46,226 nucleotides of DNA from the NCBI RefSeq assembly GCF_031081985.1, contig NZ_JARWSK010000012.1, forward strand, positions 1-46,226, in the 5' to 3' direction. Both the position numbers and the translations under genes were made by a program. A model generated the notes under the pieces. That model had not been told where the DNA came from, made no database searches, and was given only the letters and a program-made list of their open reading frames with translations. The stretch comes from Komagataeibacter xylinus. Its GTDB lineage: Bacteria > Pseudomonadota > Alphaproteobacteria > Acetobacterales > Acetobacteraceae. Shown here one piece after another: positions 24,440 through 32,546 of this stretch; within the stretch, counting starts at the first letter, position 1; each line of letters opens with the position of its first letter.

Positions 24440-27400
24440 CTACATCCCCATATCCATATCCCGCCCCCTGGAACGCGACAGCGAGCGCGTGCGCTGCGGC
24501 TGCAATCCATGATCGAGCGTCGATCCCTTCCGGACGCCCAGTTCATGCCCCTTCTGCCGCAGGAGGGATTCAAGCTGCACGTCCCGCTTCAGCTCCCTGA
24601 GCGCCACACCCTGCTGCTCGCGGCTCAGCCCGTCCCACGCCTTCACGAACCGCGCCGCCCGCAACTCGGGGGAATGCCGCACCTTGTCCTCGTGTTCCAG
24701 CCCCTCGACCAGCCTGCGCGCCCGTGCCGGCCCTTCCAGCCCGTACAGGGCCTGCCGGATCTCCGGCTCATGCTTCACGGCGGTTTCCAGAGCGATCACC
24801 GCCCCGGGCCGTAGCCGTTCGAGGGCCGTGCTGGCGTCAAGCCATGCCTTCTTCTGGTGCTCCAGCACCGGCAGCTCCTGCTCCACCATGCGCCCGATGT
24901 CCCGCACCGCCCGCGCATACTGCTCCACCGCCTGGTGGAGCGGATCACCACCCGGCACAAACCCGCCCAGCCCGGCAGGCACCTGCGCGCGCTGCACACG
25001 CGGCAGCCGCAACCCGGCAAAGGGCGAGGCGGGAGCTTCACGCTCAACCCCACTTTCCCCCTTACTGGCCCCGGCATCCACCCCGGCCGACACGTCTTTT
25101 TCCGCCGTCTGGCCACGCCCCCGCACGGACAGGTCCAGCCCGTCGAACATCCCGCGTTTCCGCTGCGCCGGTGCCGGATCTAGCGTATGGACAGCTTCGG
25201 CCTGCCTGTCCTTCTGGGGGCCAGAGGCCGTCTCGCTGCGCTCCACCACGATCTCGCTCTCGGGGACATGCAGCCCGCGCCGTCGCGCAAACCCGGCATC
25301 CCGATCCCGGACATGCGGGTAATCCAGCGTGGTATCCTTCAGCCGCTCGCGCGACAGCCGCCGCACCAGCCCGTCCCGGTCGCCCACATCATCCCGGCCC
25401 CAATGAACGGACACGCTCTCCCGATGGCGCGACAGCGCCACATAGGCCCCATGCCGGTCCATGCTCCCCGTCGCCAGCACATGCGCCCGGTCCACCGTCA
25501 CACCCTGCGATTTGTGGATGGTGGCGGCATAGCCATGATCCAGCGCGTCATAATCCGCCACCGACACGGACACGACCCGGCCACGTCCGGCTCCCTCCTT
25601 CCCATCAAGCTGGACCGATAACGCCAGATCCCCAGCCTCAGCCGACCCCACGATACCCCGCACCGTCCCCAGCGTACCGTTCTTTACCCCCAGCTCCCGG
25701 TCATTGCGCAGGAAGTAGATACGCTCCCCGTCCGCGAACACCCGCTCGCCCTGGGCGGTCGGCACCAGCACATCATCACCCAGTTCACCCGCGTCCCGCC
25801 GGATCTCCCGCGCCGCCTCGTTCAGCGCCCGCACATCGACACGCCGATGCGCCAGCATGATCTGGCTTTCCTCTGGCGCGGCCTGACGCGCTTCATCCCA
25901 TCCGGCCACCACCCCGGCCCGCGCCTCTTCCAGCGTGTCATGACCGCGCACCAGGCCGGCCGCCTCATAGCGCCCCAGCGCCTCATCCGTCCGCCCGGTC
26001 GCCAGCTCCTTCGTGGCCACCTGCTGCCAGCCTTCACGCTGCCGGCGCACGGTCGTGATTTCCACCGACCCGACCCGCTCGGCCACCGCCCGGAACGCAC
26101 CGCCGGCCTCGATCGCCTGCAACTGCTCGGGATCACCTACCAGCACCACCTTTGCCCCGACACCGCGCGCGGCCGACAGCACCCGCTCCATCTGCCGTGA
26201 CCCCACCATGCCGGCCTCGTCCACCACCAGCACGTCCCCGCGCTCCAGCAGGTCGAACCCACGTTCCCACGCACGCTCCAGGGAGGCCAGCGTCCGGCTC
26301 TCGATCCCGGACCCCGCTTCCAGACCTTCCGCCGCGATCCCCGACAGCGCCGCCCCGCGTACCCGATACCCGGCCTCTTCCCATGCCGCGCGGGCGACAC
26401 CCAGCATGGTGCTCTTCCCCGTCCCGGCATACCCGACCACCACGGACAGGTCGCGGGACTTCGTGACCTCGCCCACCGCCAGCGCCTGCTCGTCCCCAAG
26501 CCCGTCCCGCGCCATCGCCGCCCGACGCACCGCCAGCGGCACCACATGCCCCTGGGACTGCCCCATCGCGAGCGATGCCTCTTCCAGACGCTGCTCGACC
26601 CCGATCATCTCCCGTGTGGAGAACCGTTCCCGCCCATGACCATCTTTCCCGAGCGCGACCAACTCTGGACACGCCTCCACCCGAACCATGACAGCACTGA
26701 ACTGTTCTGCGTCTGCCGTATGCCGGTCCACGAACCGCGCCAGGTCCCGCCGGGTAAACGTGCTCTGCTGTCGCGTCAGCGCCTCCAGCGCCACATGCGG
26801 CTCGGCCAGCAACCTTTCGCCATTGCACCGCGCGATCTCCAGATGATCGGCAACCCGCTCCGCGTCCTCGCCCCGCTCTTCCCGGCGCATCCCGGCCGGA
26901 CCGATCTTGTTCTGTGGCTCAAGGTCGATCCCCTGTGCGGCGAACGACCGATGGTCGATCCGCACATCCAGGTCCAGCTCGGCCAGCCGTTCATTGGCGA
27001 GCGACGCCCACCGCTCCCGCCACGTCAGCAGCAGATCCCTGTCATTCCATGAACGCTCTTTCGCACCGAACCCGATGGAAGGCTGATCCTGCGCCAGCCC
27101 CAGGCCTTCATGCCGCAACCGTGCCGCAGCAATCAGTCGCGCTGTTCTTCCAGCCGCTGCAAGCGCTTCTCCAGCGTCGAGAGCTTCAGCAGGATGCCGC
27201 GCTGCGTCTCCCGAATTTCCGTCAGCAGACGGATCATGAGCTTGAGTGGATCGTCCTCCCCTTTCTGCTCCATCAGGTCCAGGATCCGGCGTGATGTCGT
27301 ATGCGCCCCCGCCGCCTCGTTCAGGATGCGGGATTCCGTTTCGTCTTCCATGCACAGCCTCTCCGGTTCTGACTTCGATCCGCCGCGTGGACAGCATCAC

Positions 27401-27817
27401 ATGCGCATGGGGCTTCGCCTGTCCATCTTCGCCAATATCCCAATGCACATTGAGATCGGCCACCATGCCGCGTTCCACGAACTGCTCCCGCACAAAATCC
27501 CGTGCCAGCGCGATCCCCTGCGCCTGGGTCATTTCACGCGGGATTGAAAACTCCACCTCGCGGGCAAGCTGGGCATCCCTGCGCTTCTCGATCGCCTCGA
27601 CCTCGTTCCATAGGGTCGCACGATCAAGAAACCGTTCCGGCGCGCCATCGGGCAGCAGGATCTCGGAATGCACCACGCCGCTCTTGTTGGAAAAGTCATG
27701 GTCGCGATCCAGCCGCAAATCATGCAGGCGGGATGCCGCGCGATAGGCCGCCGCCGCCACGGCGCTCCGGCCGGTGGCGCGGCTGATGACCTTTGCATGC
27801 AGGTGATAGATCGCCAT
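24440..27817 (-). CDS. traA: Ti-type mobilization relaxase/helicase TraA
   Basis: 1125 residues. N-terminal MobA/MobL relaxase (MAIYHLHAKVISRATGRSAVAAAAYR, metal-binding HAHVML with the upstream HW), then a TraI-type helicase: Walker A VVGYAGTGKSTML, Walker B DVLVVDEAGMV, LVGDPEQLQAIEAGGAF, GYAATIHKSQGVTVD and YVALSRHRESV. It nicks oriT and unwinds the transferred strand. Residues about 150-230 form an extra low-complexity Gly/Arg/Pro-rich insert between the relaxase and the GFGAKERSWND segment; a second gene is encoded there in another frame. It is divergent from traC, with the probable oriT in the 88-bp gap. Confidence 0.93.
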   Translation of the reverse strand: MAIYHLHAKVISRATGRSAVAAAAYRAASRLHDLRLDRDHDFSNKSGVVHSEILLPDGAPERFLDRATLWNEVEAIEKRRDAQLAREVEFSIPREMTQAQGIALARDFVREQFVERGMVADLNVHWDIGEDGQAKPHAHVMLSTRRIEVRTGEAVHGRRNGIPHPERGGGGAYDITPDPGPDGAERGGRSTQAHDPSADGNSGDAARHPAEALDAGEALAAAGRTARLIAAARLRHEGLGLAQDQPSIGFGAKERSWNDRDLLLTWRERWASLANERLAELDLDVRIDHRSFAAQGIDLEPQNKIGPAGMRREERGEDAERVADHLEIARCNGERLLAEPHVALEALTRQQSTFTRRDLARFVDRHTADAEQFSAVMVRVEACPELVALGKDGHGRERFSTREMIGVEQRLEEASLAMGQSQGHVVPLAVRRAAMARDGLGDEQALAVGEVTKSRDLSVVVGYAGTGKSTMLGVARAAWEEAGYRVRGAALSGIAAEGLEAGSGIESRTLASLERAWERGFDLLERGDVLVVDEAGMVGSRQMERVLSAARGVGAKVVLVGDPEQLQAIEAGGAFRAVAERVGSVEITTVRRQREGWQQVATKELATGRTDEALGRYEAAGLVRGHDTLEEARAGVVAGWDEARQAAPEESQIMLAHRRVDVRALNEAAREIRRDAGELGDDVLVPTAQGERVFADGERIYFLRNDRELGVKNGTLGTVRGIVGSAEAGDLALSVQLDGKEGAGRGRVVSVSVADYDALDHGYAATIHKSQGVTVDRAHVLATGSMDRHGAYVALSRHRESVSVHWGRDDVGDRDGLVRRLSRERLKDTTLDYPHVRDRDAGFARRRGLHVPESEIVVERSETASGPQKDRQAEAVHTLDPAPAQRKRGMFDGLDLSVRGRGQTAEKDVSAGVDAGASKGESGVEREAPASPFAGLRLPRVQRAQVPAGLGGFVPGGDPLHQAVEQYARAVRDIGRMVEQELPVLEHQKKAWLDASTALERLRPGAVIALETAVKHEPEIRQALYGLEGPARARRLVEGLEHEDKVRHSPELRAARFVKAWDGLSREQQGVALRELKRDVQLESLLRQKGHELGVRKGSTLDHGLQPQRTRSLSRSRGRDMDMGM
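27133..27351 (-). CDS. Small coiled-coil protein encoded inside traA in the +1 frame
   Basis: 72 residues, same strand as traA but one base out of frame. The protein looks real: an acidic start (MEDETESRILNEAAG), then TSRRILDLMEQKGEDDPLKL and a heptad-rich helix ETQRGILLKLSTLEKRLQRL. The ATG follows a good GGAGAGG site. The traA frame over the same bases is low-complexity and looks like a linker, suggesting this embedded frame carries the stronger constraint. It may be a regulator or accessory of mobilization; no family was recognised. Confidence 0.6.
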   Translation of the reverse strand: MEDETESRILNEAAGAHTTSRRILDLMEQKGEDDPLKLMIRLLTEIRETQRGILLKLSTLEKRLQRLEEQRD

Positions 27818-27840
27818 GAGTGCGATCCTATCACACCACT

Positions 27841-27895
27841 TAAGCGCACGTCACGAAGTGACGTATAAGCGCGCACTCACATTTTACTGCGCCAC
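27841..27895. other. oriT: Candidate origin of transfer (oriT)
   Basis: The short gap between divergent traA and traC, the place oriT has in Ti plasmids. It holds a perfect hairpin ACGTCAC-GAA-GTGACGT (27848-27864) flanked on both sides by the direct repeat TAAGCGC (27841-27847 and 27866-27872), then GCGCACT and TACTGCGCC, resembling the nick region of IncQ/Ti-type oriTs (TAAGTGCGCCCT). The exact nick is not defined. Confidence 0.6.
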
Positions 27896-27979
27896 AAGGG
27901 TTGATTGCTCTGGATGAGTGACGCGGTTCTCGCCTGCGTGATAGAGTATGCCACAGACCAGCAGGACAGAGGGCGGAAA

Positions 27980-28273
27980 ATGCGCAGGCCACGGGACATT
28001 GATGCGGAACTGAAGGCGCTTCAGGAAAAGGCAAAACAGCTTAAGGCGCAACGGACCCTCCAGCTCGGCGAACTGGTCGAGGCGACGGGAGCCGATACCC
28101 TGTCGATCGAGGCGCTGGCCGGGGTGCTGCTTGCGGCTGTCGAACAGGCGGACGGCAAACCAGAAGCCGTCGCGAGGTGGACCGAACGGGGGACGGCGTT
28201 CTTTCAGGCTGGCGCAAAAAAGGGCGGCCGGAAAGGAACCGGAAACGATCAGAACGGAGCTTCTGGCGCTTGA
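27980..28273 (+). CDS. traC: Mobilization accessory protein TraC
   Basis: 97 residues: RRPRDIDAELKALQEKAKQL coiled start, LGELVEATGADTLSIEALAG, and a Lys/Gly-rich tail with FFQAGAKKGGRKG, the usual TraC layout. TraC assists the relaxosome at oriT. ATG 27980 follows GAGGGCGG; the open frame extends to 27905. The 3' part overlaps the traD frame. Confidence 0.8.
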   Translation: MRRPRDIDAELKALQEKAKQLKAQRTLQLGELVEATGADTLSIEALAGVLLAAVEQADGKPEAVARWTERGTAFFQAGAKKGGRKGTGNDQNGASGA

Positions 28274-28604
28274 AAGACGGATCAGGAAGCAGGAAGCCCT
28301 GATCCATCGCCATCAGGCACGAAAGGCACGCACCGACATGCGCGACTGGGCGAAGGCGCGACGGGAACGCACCCATCATCTGATCGAACTGGGCGGCCTG
28401 GTCCAGAAGGCGGGACTGGTCGATCTGACCGATGATGACCGCGCCACCCTGCTCGGGACTTTTCTGGATATTGCAGGACAGCTCCAGGGCAGCAATGATA
28501 CTGCTCCGGTTGACCTGAAAACACGCTGGAGGCGTGCGGGACTTCATGCCTTCGACAGGGACCGGGAACATGACAGGACAACAGGCAGACGTGACCATGA
28601 CTGA
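28131..28604 (+). CDS. traD: Mobilization accessory protein TraD (start uncertain)
   Basis: The conserved core is ARTDMRDWAKARRERTHHLIELGG with an LVDLTDDDRATLLG segment, a TraD hallmark, preceded by a basic helix. No good ATG exists before the core: the frame opens with TTG 28131, deep within traC; an AAAGGAA site at 28231-28237 precedes only an ATC (28248); the first ATG is 28338, inside the core. The coordinates give the maximal frame. It is likely translated by coupling to traC. Confidence 0.7.
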   Translation: MRLSNRRTANQKPSRGGPNGGRRSFRLAQKRAAGKEPETIRTELLALERRIRKQEALIHRHQARKARTDMRDWAKARRERTHHLIELGGLVQKAGLVDLTDDDRATLLGTFLDIAGQLQGSNDTAPVDLKTRWRRAGLHAFDRDREHDRTTGRRDHD

Positions 28605-29100
28605 CCACGAGACACGATCATCCGAAGCTGACACGCTGCGGGAGCTTACGACCCGGATTGTCGCTGCCTATGTCAGCAGCAATACGGTTCCGGCGGAGAC
28701 CCTGCCAGGCCTCATCGCCTCGGTATTTCAGGCGCTCGGAAGTCTGGGACAGGCGATGACCGAAACACCAGATCTGGTGCCGGCCGTGCCTGTGAAGAAA
28801 TCCGTGTTTCCAGACTACATTGTCTGTCTGGAGGACGGAAAAAAAATGAAGATGCTCAAGCGCCATCTTCGTACTGTCTATGGCATGACACCCGAGCAGT
28901 ATCGGGAGAAATGGGGCCTGCCGGAAAGCTACCCGATGACCGCCCCATCCTATGCAGCTCGACGTTCTGCCCTGGCACAGGAGATCGGACTGGGGCGGAC
29001 CGTCAAGGAGACACCGGCCCCTTCGGAAACATCAGGAACTGGGGTGCCGGTCACACGCCTGCCAGAGAAGAAACGCGGACGCAGGCCGAAACTGGCCTGA
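28597..29100 (+). CDS. MucR/Ros-family zinc-finger regulator
   Basis: About 167 residues: LTTRIVAAYVSSNTVPAETL start, then DYIVCLEDGKKMKMLKRHL, YGMTPEQYREKWGLP and YPMTAPSYAARRSALAQEIG, the MucR core, plus a basic C-terminus (KKRGRRPKLA). The finger has Cys then Asp in place of the second Cys, as in several MucR/Ml proteins. It overlaps the traD stop by 8 nt, so it belongs to the mobilization operon and may control it. ATG 28570 in the same frame is an alternative start. Confidence 0.85.
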   Translation: MTDHETRSSEADTLRELTTRIVAAYVSSNTVPAETLPGLIASVFQALGSLGQAMTETPDLVPAVPVKKSVFPDYIVCLEDGKKMKMLKRHLRTVYGMTPEQYREKWGLPESYPMTAPSYAARRSALAQEIGLGRTVKETPAPSETSGTGVPVTRLPEKKRGRRPKLA

Positions 29101-29125
29101 AGGTCCAGACCGGGAGAAACGGGAC

Positions 29126-29191
29126 ATGAAGGCATGGGCCGCCAGCCTCGGCACGGATAACCCGCTCCCCCTGCCACAACCCGGGCAATAA
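29126..29191 (+). pseudogene. C-terminal relic of a short CopG-type antitoxin
   Basis: A 21-residue frame, MKAWAASLGTDNPLPLPQPGQ, whose last 20 residues differ at only two positions from the end of the intact small antitoxin at 30473-30637. The upstream part of that gene is missing here, so this is a leftover of a second copy. Confidence 0.6.
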
Positions 29192-29246
29192 GGGGGACGC
29201 TCTCGCACACCGCAGGAAGGTAACGAGGCGTACATTGGTCACGGCT

Positions 29247-29345
29247 ATCCGTCAGGTCATACCGGATCAGATCGGTGGTTACGACGAAATCCTCGGCCGC
29301 TTCGTCACTGTGCAGCGAGGGCATGGACCTGTTTTTGCTGCTCAT
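29247..29345 (-). pseudogene. N-terminal relic of a CopG/BrnA-like antitoxin
   Basis: 33 residues starting at an ATG with a strong AAGGAG site: MSSKNRSMPSLHSDEAAEDF, then TTDLIRYDLTD, which match the start of COG5304-type antitoxins (paired with BrnT-like toxins). Beyond this the frame runs into unrelated sequence, so the RHH part is lost. It lies back to back with the relic at 29126-29191. Confidence 0.5.
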
Positions 29346-29401
29346 GGTGGTCGATCTCCTTCTCGTGCAGGAAAGTGGGCAAAGAAAGATCAGAGCCACT
29401 C

Positions 29402-29743
29402 TTATGCGTGTACCGTCTTCCCGCGCCGTGAAGATCGTGCAGATCCCGCGTCTGTTTTCGTGGGCGCCTTACGTAAGGCGCGATTCATAATTTCACGCAG
29501 CGCATCATTCATACGTGTCTGATAGCCAGGCCCGTCCTTCTCGAAGAAAGCCACGACATCAGCGTCAAACCGCACGGTTTTCTGCACTTTACGGGGTCGA
29601 TAGAAGCGCCCCCGTTCCGCATGTGACCAGTCACGAATTTCTGGGGCTTCATCATCCGTCACAATCTGATTGTCAGGCATGGCCTCCACAGCCCGTAACG
29701 CCTGAAGCAGTTCAGAGTCCATTTTCGTATGCTTTGCGCTCAT
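29402..29743 (-). CDS. brnA: BrnA-type antitoxin
   Basis: 113 residues: acidic N-terminal part (MPDNQIVTDDEAPEIRDW) that contacts the toxin, then FYRPRKVQKTVRFDADVVAFF and YQTRMNDALREIMNRAL, the BrnA RHH signature. It overlaps the brnT 3' end by 32 nt (11 nt if the ATG at 29722 is used). The basic, Ser/Arg-rich tail may aid DNA binding. Confidence 0.9.
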   Translation of the reverse strand: MSAKHTKMDSELLQALRAVEAMPDNQIVTDDEAPEIRDWSHAERGRFYRPRKVQKTVRFDADVVAFFEKDGPGYQTRMNDALREIMNRALRKAPTKTDAGSARSSRRGKTVHA

Positions 29744-30008
29744 GGGCAGTTGCCTTTCTTACGCTGATAATACGACCGTATTCTTCGCCATCCTCCTCGT
29801 CTTCCACGGGTTCTGTATGAACGACGAAGAGAGTTGTGATGCCCCGTATCTTCCCTATGGTTCGCCACCTGTCCCCATCTGGATGGGGATCAGGGACAGA
29901 CAATGCGAGCGGATCGCCGTCGAGAACAAACCTGCCGGTTTCCAGAGGCAGCTTATGCTTCTCCCTGTTTTTTGAATCCTTTTCAGGATCCCATACCCAT
30001 ATGGTCAC
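29712..30008 (-). CDS. brnT: BrnT-type ribonuclease toxin
   Basis: 98 residues: WDPEKDSKNREKHKL, RWRTIGKIRGITTLFVVHTE, GRIISVRKATAHERKAYENG, the BrnT core in the RelE/BrnT fold with the conserved WD..K...N..KH and R.ISaRkat..Er..Ye motifs. It begins with GTG at 30008. Upstream lies a TTGTA-GT-TACAA palindrome (30032-30043), the likely BrnA operator. The module appears intact. Confidence 0.92.
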   Translation of the reverse strand: MTIWVWDPEKDSKNREKHKLPLETGRFVLDGDPLALSVPDPHPDGDRWRTIGKIRGITTLFVVHTEPVEDEEDGEEYGRIISVRKATAHERKAYENGL

Positions 30009-30031
30009 AATCCGCTCCAGTAGTTACGGAA

Positions 30032-30043
30032 TTGTAGTTACAA
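30032..30043. promoter_or_regulatory. BrnTA operator candidate
   Basis: TTGTA-GT-TACAA dyad, with GTAGTTAC occurring twice (30020-30027, 30034-30041), 24 bp before the brnT start. Typical of autoregulation by the BrnTA complex. Confidence 0.5.
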
Positions 30044-30147
30044 CAGTATGATTTTTCAAGCCCGCATTCCTGCAACGGATTAACTCAATTCCCGATGACA
30101 GGATTCTACCACAGGCTCCCAATGTTCTCTGCCGAAGCAAGAAAAAC

Positions 30148-30318
30148 TCAGTCTTCCTGTTGAGATATCAGCCGGATCTGGGCGATCATTTCATCGGCTG
30201 TGATCTCTCCGCACTGGCGGGCATCCATGATTGCGGTGAGCGAGCGTATATCTGTGCCCGCCTTATGTAACGATAACGTAATAATTATCTGCGGGTTTCC
30301 TGTGGCCGGAAAACTCAT
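30148..30318 (-). CDS. Small hypothetical protein (56 aa)
   Basis: MSFPATGNPQIIITLSLHKA, then TDIRSLTAIMDARQCGEITA and a DEMIAQIRLISQQED end. ATG 30318 has a strong GGAAGGAAGAG site, supporting real expression although the gene is short. No family was recognised. It is divergent from the short antitoxin at 30473, from which it is separated by about 150 bp. Confidence 0.5.
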   Translation of the reverse strand: MSFPATGNPQIIITLSLHKAGTDIRSLTAIMDARQCGEITADEMIAQIRLISQQED

Positions 30319-30472
30319 ATCTCTTCCTTCCCCTGCTTCAGCGAAACGTCCTGATCCCATCGAACATGGACATTGTCGATGACGCACAGGGTTCTCGGGC
30401 GCTGCGGTCACCAGAAACACGTGGACACAGACCGGAACGGGCCTGATGATCCGGCCTGGGAGGAACACCATC

Positions 30473-30637
30473 ATGGAAACAGGTCATTCCGATCGGGAAG
30501 CCGAAAAGAACGAAGCGACACGCCAGGCACTGGCCCAGGCGGATGCCGGATTGTTCATCAGTGGTGAAGCGGTGAAGGCATGGGCGGCCAGCCTCGGGAC
30601 CGATCATCCCCTTCCCCTGCCTGAACCCGGGCAATAA
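30473..30637 (+). CDS. Short CopG-type antitoxin-like protein (54 aa), orphan
   Basis: METGHSDREAEKNEATRQAL, then AQADAGLFISGEAVKAWAAS and LGTDHPLPLPEPGQ. The ending resembles the SWGT.xELPPP tail of small antitoxins paired with RelE/ParE toxins. ATG 30473 follows GGGAGGAACACC. No toxin gene follows, so it is an orphan. A relic of a second copy is at 29126-29191. Confidence 0.55.
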   Translation: METGHSDREAEKNEATRQALAQADAGLFISGEAVKAWAASLGTDHPLPLPEPGQ

Positions 30638-30993
30638 GGCGGCCGCAGTGCCGTAGAAGGGTGAATGTGACGGCCTATCGCAGGCCGGTGACAAGGACCG
30701 CTGCGCCTGGCGCCAGGGCAGCTTTCGGTTTCCTGGATCCTGGCCCTTCGATTTCGTCCTCCCAATTATGGAAAATCATTGGAAAGCCGCCATTGTCAGT
30801 GTCGCTAATCGGACCCCCCTTTAATATGTCTGTCCATGGCCTACGCCTTTCTCCAGTCCCGGCACCTCACAACGGTCGGACGGGAAAAAAGAGTCACGGG
30901 TCCACCTCCACAGCCCAGTCTGCCAGCCTTACGACCGGCCATTCCTGATCGCATCCCACGGACCACCCACCCGCACTATGGAAGCCTTCCGCC
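30638..30993. other. Non-coding stretch
   Basis: About 355 bp with no supported gene. It contains a GGCCT-ATCGC-AGGCC hairpin (30672-30686) and, near 30796-30825, TGTCAGTGTCGCTAATCGG followed by six C, which reminds of a terminal repeat of an IS21-like element but has no matching partner here. Confidence 0.3.
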
Positions 30994-31905
30994 TCAGTGG
31001 TGCTGGTTTTTGTGCCCGTATGTCGCTTGCAGTCTTTCCTGCAGGTAGTCATGCCCGGTGACGGGCGGATAATGCGCATGCTCGCCGGCGCGGGTTACGA
31101 TCGGCTCGACCAATGCATCCGCATCGGGATCGAGGAAGAAAGCGATCGAATACCGCTCGCCTGCAGGGCGCAGTACCCGATGCGGGGTCGAGACATACAC
31201 ATCATTGCTCCACCGCATCAGGCAGTCACCGATATTGCAGATGAACGTGCCGGGAATCAGCGGGGCGTCCGTCCAGTCGCTACCGCGCGGACGTACCTGC
31301 AGGCCCGATACGCCATTAACCGCAAGGATCGTGACATTGCCGTAATCGGTATGGGCACCCGCCCCCGGTGCCGTGCTGGCCTGTTGCGCGGGCGGATAGC
31401 GCAGCAGGCGTAGCGTGGCCATGGGGTGCCTGAATTTATCGACAAAGAAATCCTCATCTACCCCCAGGTCACGGGCAAAACCGCGATGCAGTGCCGCGCC
31501 GAGATCAAGGCAGGTGGCGAAATATGCCATCATCAGATCCTGCCATCCCGGTAGAGCAGGCCATGCGTCCTGGCCACCGGGCTGGTTAGGGCTGATGTTG
31601 AAGGCTTCCTTGCGGTCGGGCAGGGAAGTCGTATCAAGCCGTTCGACCCCCAGCCCCACATAGCCCCGGTTCTGGCCCACGCGGCTCATGGCCACGGCTT
31701 CCTTGGCGGCGGCGGGCTGGGTGAAGAACGTGTGCGAGGCCTCGAAGAGCTTTGCTATCGTATCGGGAGATACGCCATGGCCGGTAATGTAGAAAAAGCC
31801 GGTCTCGCGGCAGGCCCTGCCGATGGCGCTGGCCACGGCCTCCCGCTCCGCACCGTTACCCTGGCGCAGGGGGGCAATGTCGATAACAGGAATGTCATGA
31901 GTCAT
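30994..31905 (-). CDS. 2-oxoglutarate/Fe(II) dioxygenase, isopenicillin-N-synthase-like
   Basis: 303 residues: MTHDIPVIDIAPL start and CRETGFFYITGHGVSPDTI form the DIOX_N domain; the catalytic domain has the iron ligands in AHTDYGNVTIL (HxD) and YVSTPHRV (His), and the 2-oxoglutarate-binding RYSIAFF (RxS). It matches the bacterial isopenicillin N synthase/ethylene-forming-like family, which oxidises small molecules. The specific substrate is unknown and no biosynthetic partner is adjacent. Confidence 0.88.
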   Translation of the reverse strand: MTHDIPVIDIAPLRQGNGAEREAVASAIGRACRETGFFYITGHGVSPDTIAKLFEASHTFFTQPAAAKEAVAMSRVGQNRGYVGLGVERLDTTSLPDRKEAFNISPNQPGGQDAWPALPGWQDLMMAYFATCLDLGAALHRGFARDLGVDEDFFVDKFRHPMATLRLLRYPPAQQASTAPGAGAHTDYGNVTILAVNGVSGLQVRPRGSDWTDAPLIPGTFICNIGDCLMRWSNDVYVSTPHRVLRPAGERYSIAFFLDPDADALVEPIVTRAGEHAHYPPVTGHDYLQERLQATYGHKNQHH

Positions 31906-32138
31906 GGGACTGCTCCTATTTACCTCAGGACCGGCACAAAACCGTTACAGGTCCAAAATGCATAAGAGTATTTTTTAAATATTACATAATGGAATTTTAA
32001 ATGTATACATTCGTTATTTATATATCTTTTAGTACTTTTTGCTATTTTTTTGGTGTCTGTGAACTTTGGTCTTGTATTGATACATTTTAATTGTGTGGTA
32101 TTTTAAAAAACTAATTCATTATTACCTCAATATGTGAG

Positions 32139-32546
32139 TTATGCGACCTTTCTTGGTCGGCCGCCTTTGACACCATTTCGACGTGCCGCTGCGGCTTTTG
32201 CTGGCGATGCCTGTCGGCCTGCCTTTGCCGCCATGTAAGCACGGGACCCAAACAGGCCCGCCATCAGTTCCGGCACCAGTAGGTCAGCATCCAGTGCCTC
32301 CCAGTGCAGGCCGTAGCCACCCATGATTTCTACCTGAGCCAGTTGCTCTGGCGTTGCTCTCTCAAGGCCCTGAGCCTGTGAGGCAGGGAATTCAAAGCGG
32401 GTGCCATTGGACAGCTCAACGGTTACGCGCCCTGTCGTGGCATCGTACCCAGCAGCAATCGCCTGGGGCACCGTCTCGCGCCGAATGCGACCACGTTCAT
32501 AAGCGGCATCCATCTGCTTTTCGATGTCATGATCGTTGCGCATCAA
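32139..32546 (-). CDS. DUF2442 protein, probable antitoxin-like partner
   Basis: 135 residues with the DUF2442 pattern GRVTVELSNGTRFEFPASQAQGL, QLAQVEIMGGYGLHWEALDADL and MAGLFGSRAYMAAKAG; the C-terminus is basic (KGGRPRKVA). DUF2442 genes usually follow DUF4160 genes, as here, with a 20-nt overlap. The pair is widely regarded as a TA-like module, but the activity of either protein is not well established. A second DUF2442 gene lies at 41004-41330. Confidence 0.8.
   Translation of the reverse strand: MMRNDHDIEKQMDAAYERGRIRRETVPQAIAAGYDATTGRVTVELSNGTRFEFPASQAQGLERATPEQLAQVEIMGGYGLHWEALDADLLVPELMAGLFGSRAYMAAKAGRQASPAKAAAARRNGVKGGRPRKVA

Noticed and set aside
24724-25860. Plus-strand frame of 378 codons opposite traA
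   Set aside because: Extremely Pro/Arg/Ala-rich with no motif; antisense to well-conserved TraA helicase sequence.
28216-28222. A AAA AAG heptamer as a -1 frameshift signal from traC to traD
   Set aside because: The heptamer is in the right phase for -1 slippage, but traD is in the +1 frame relative to traC, so -1 slippage would not reach it. Only slippage of another kind could.
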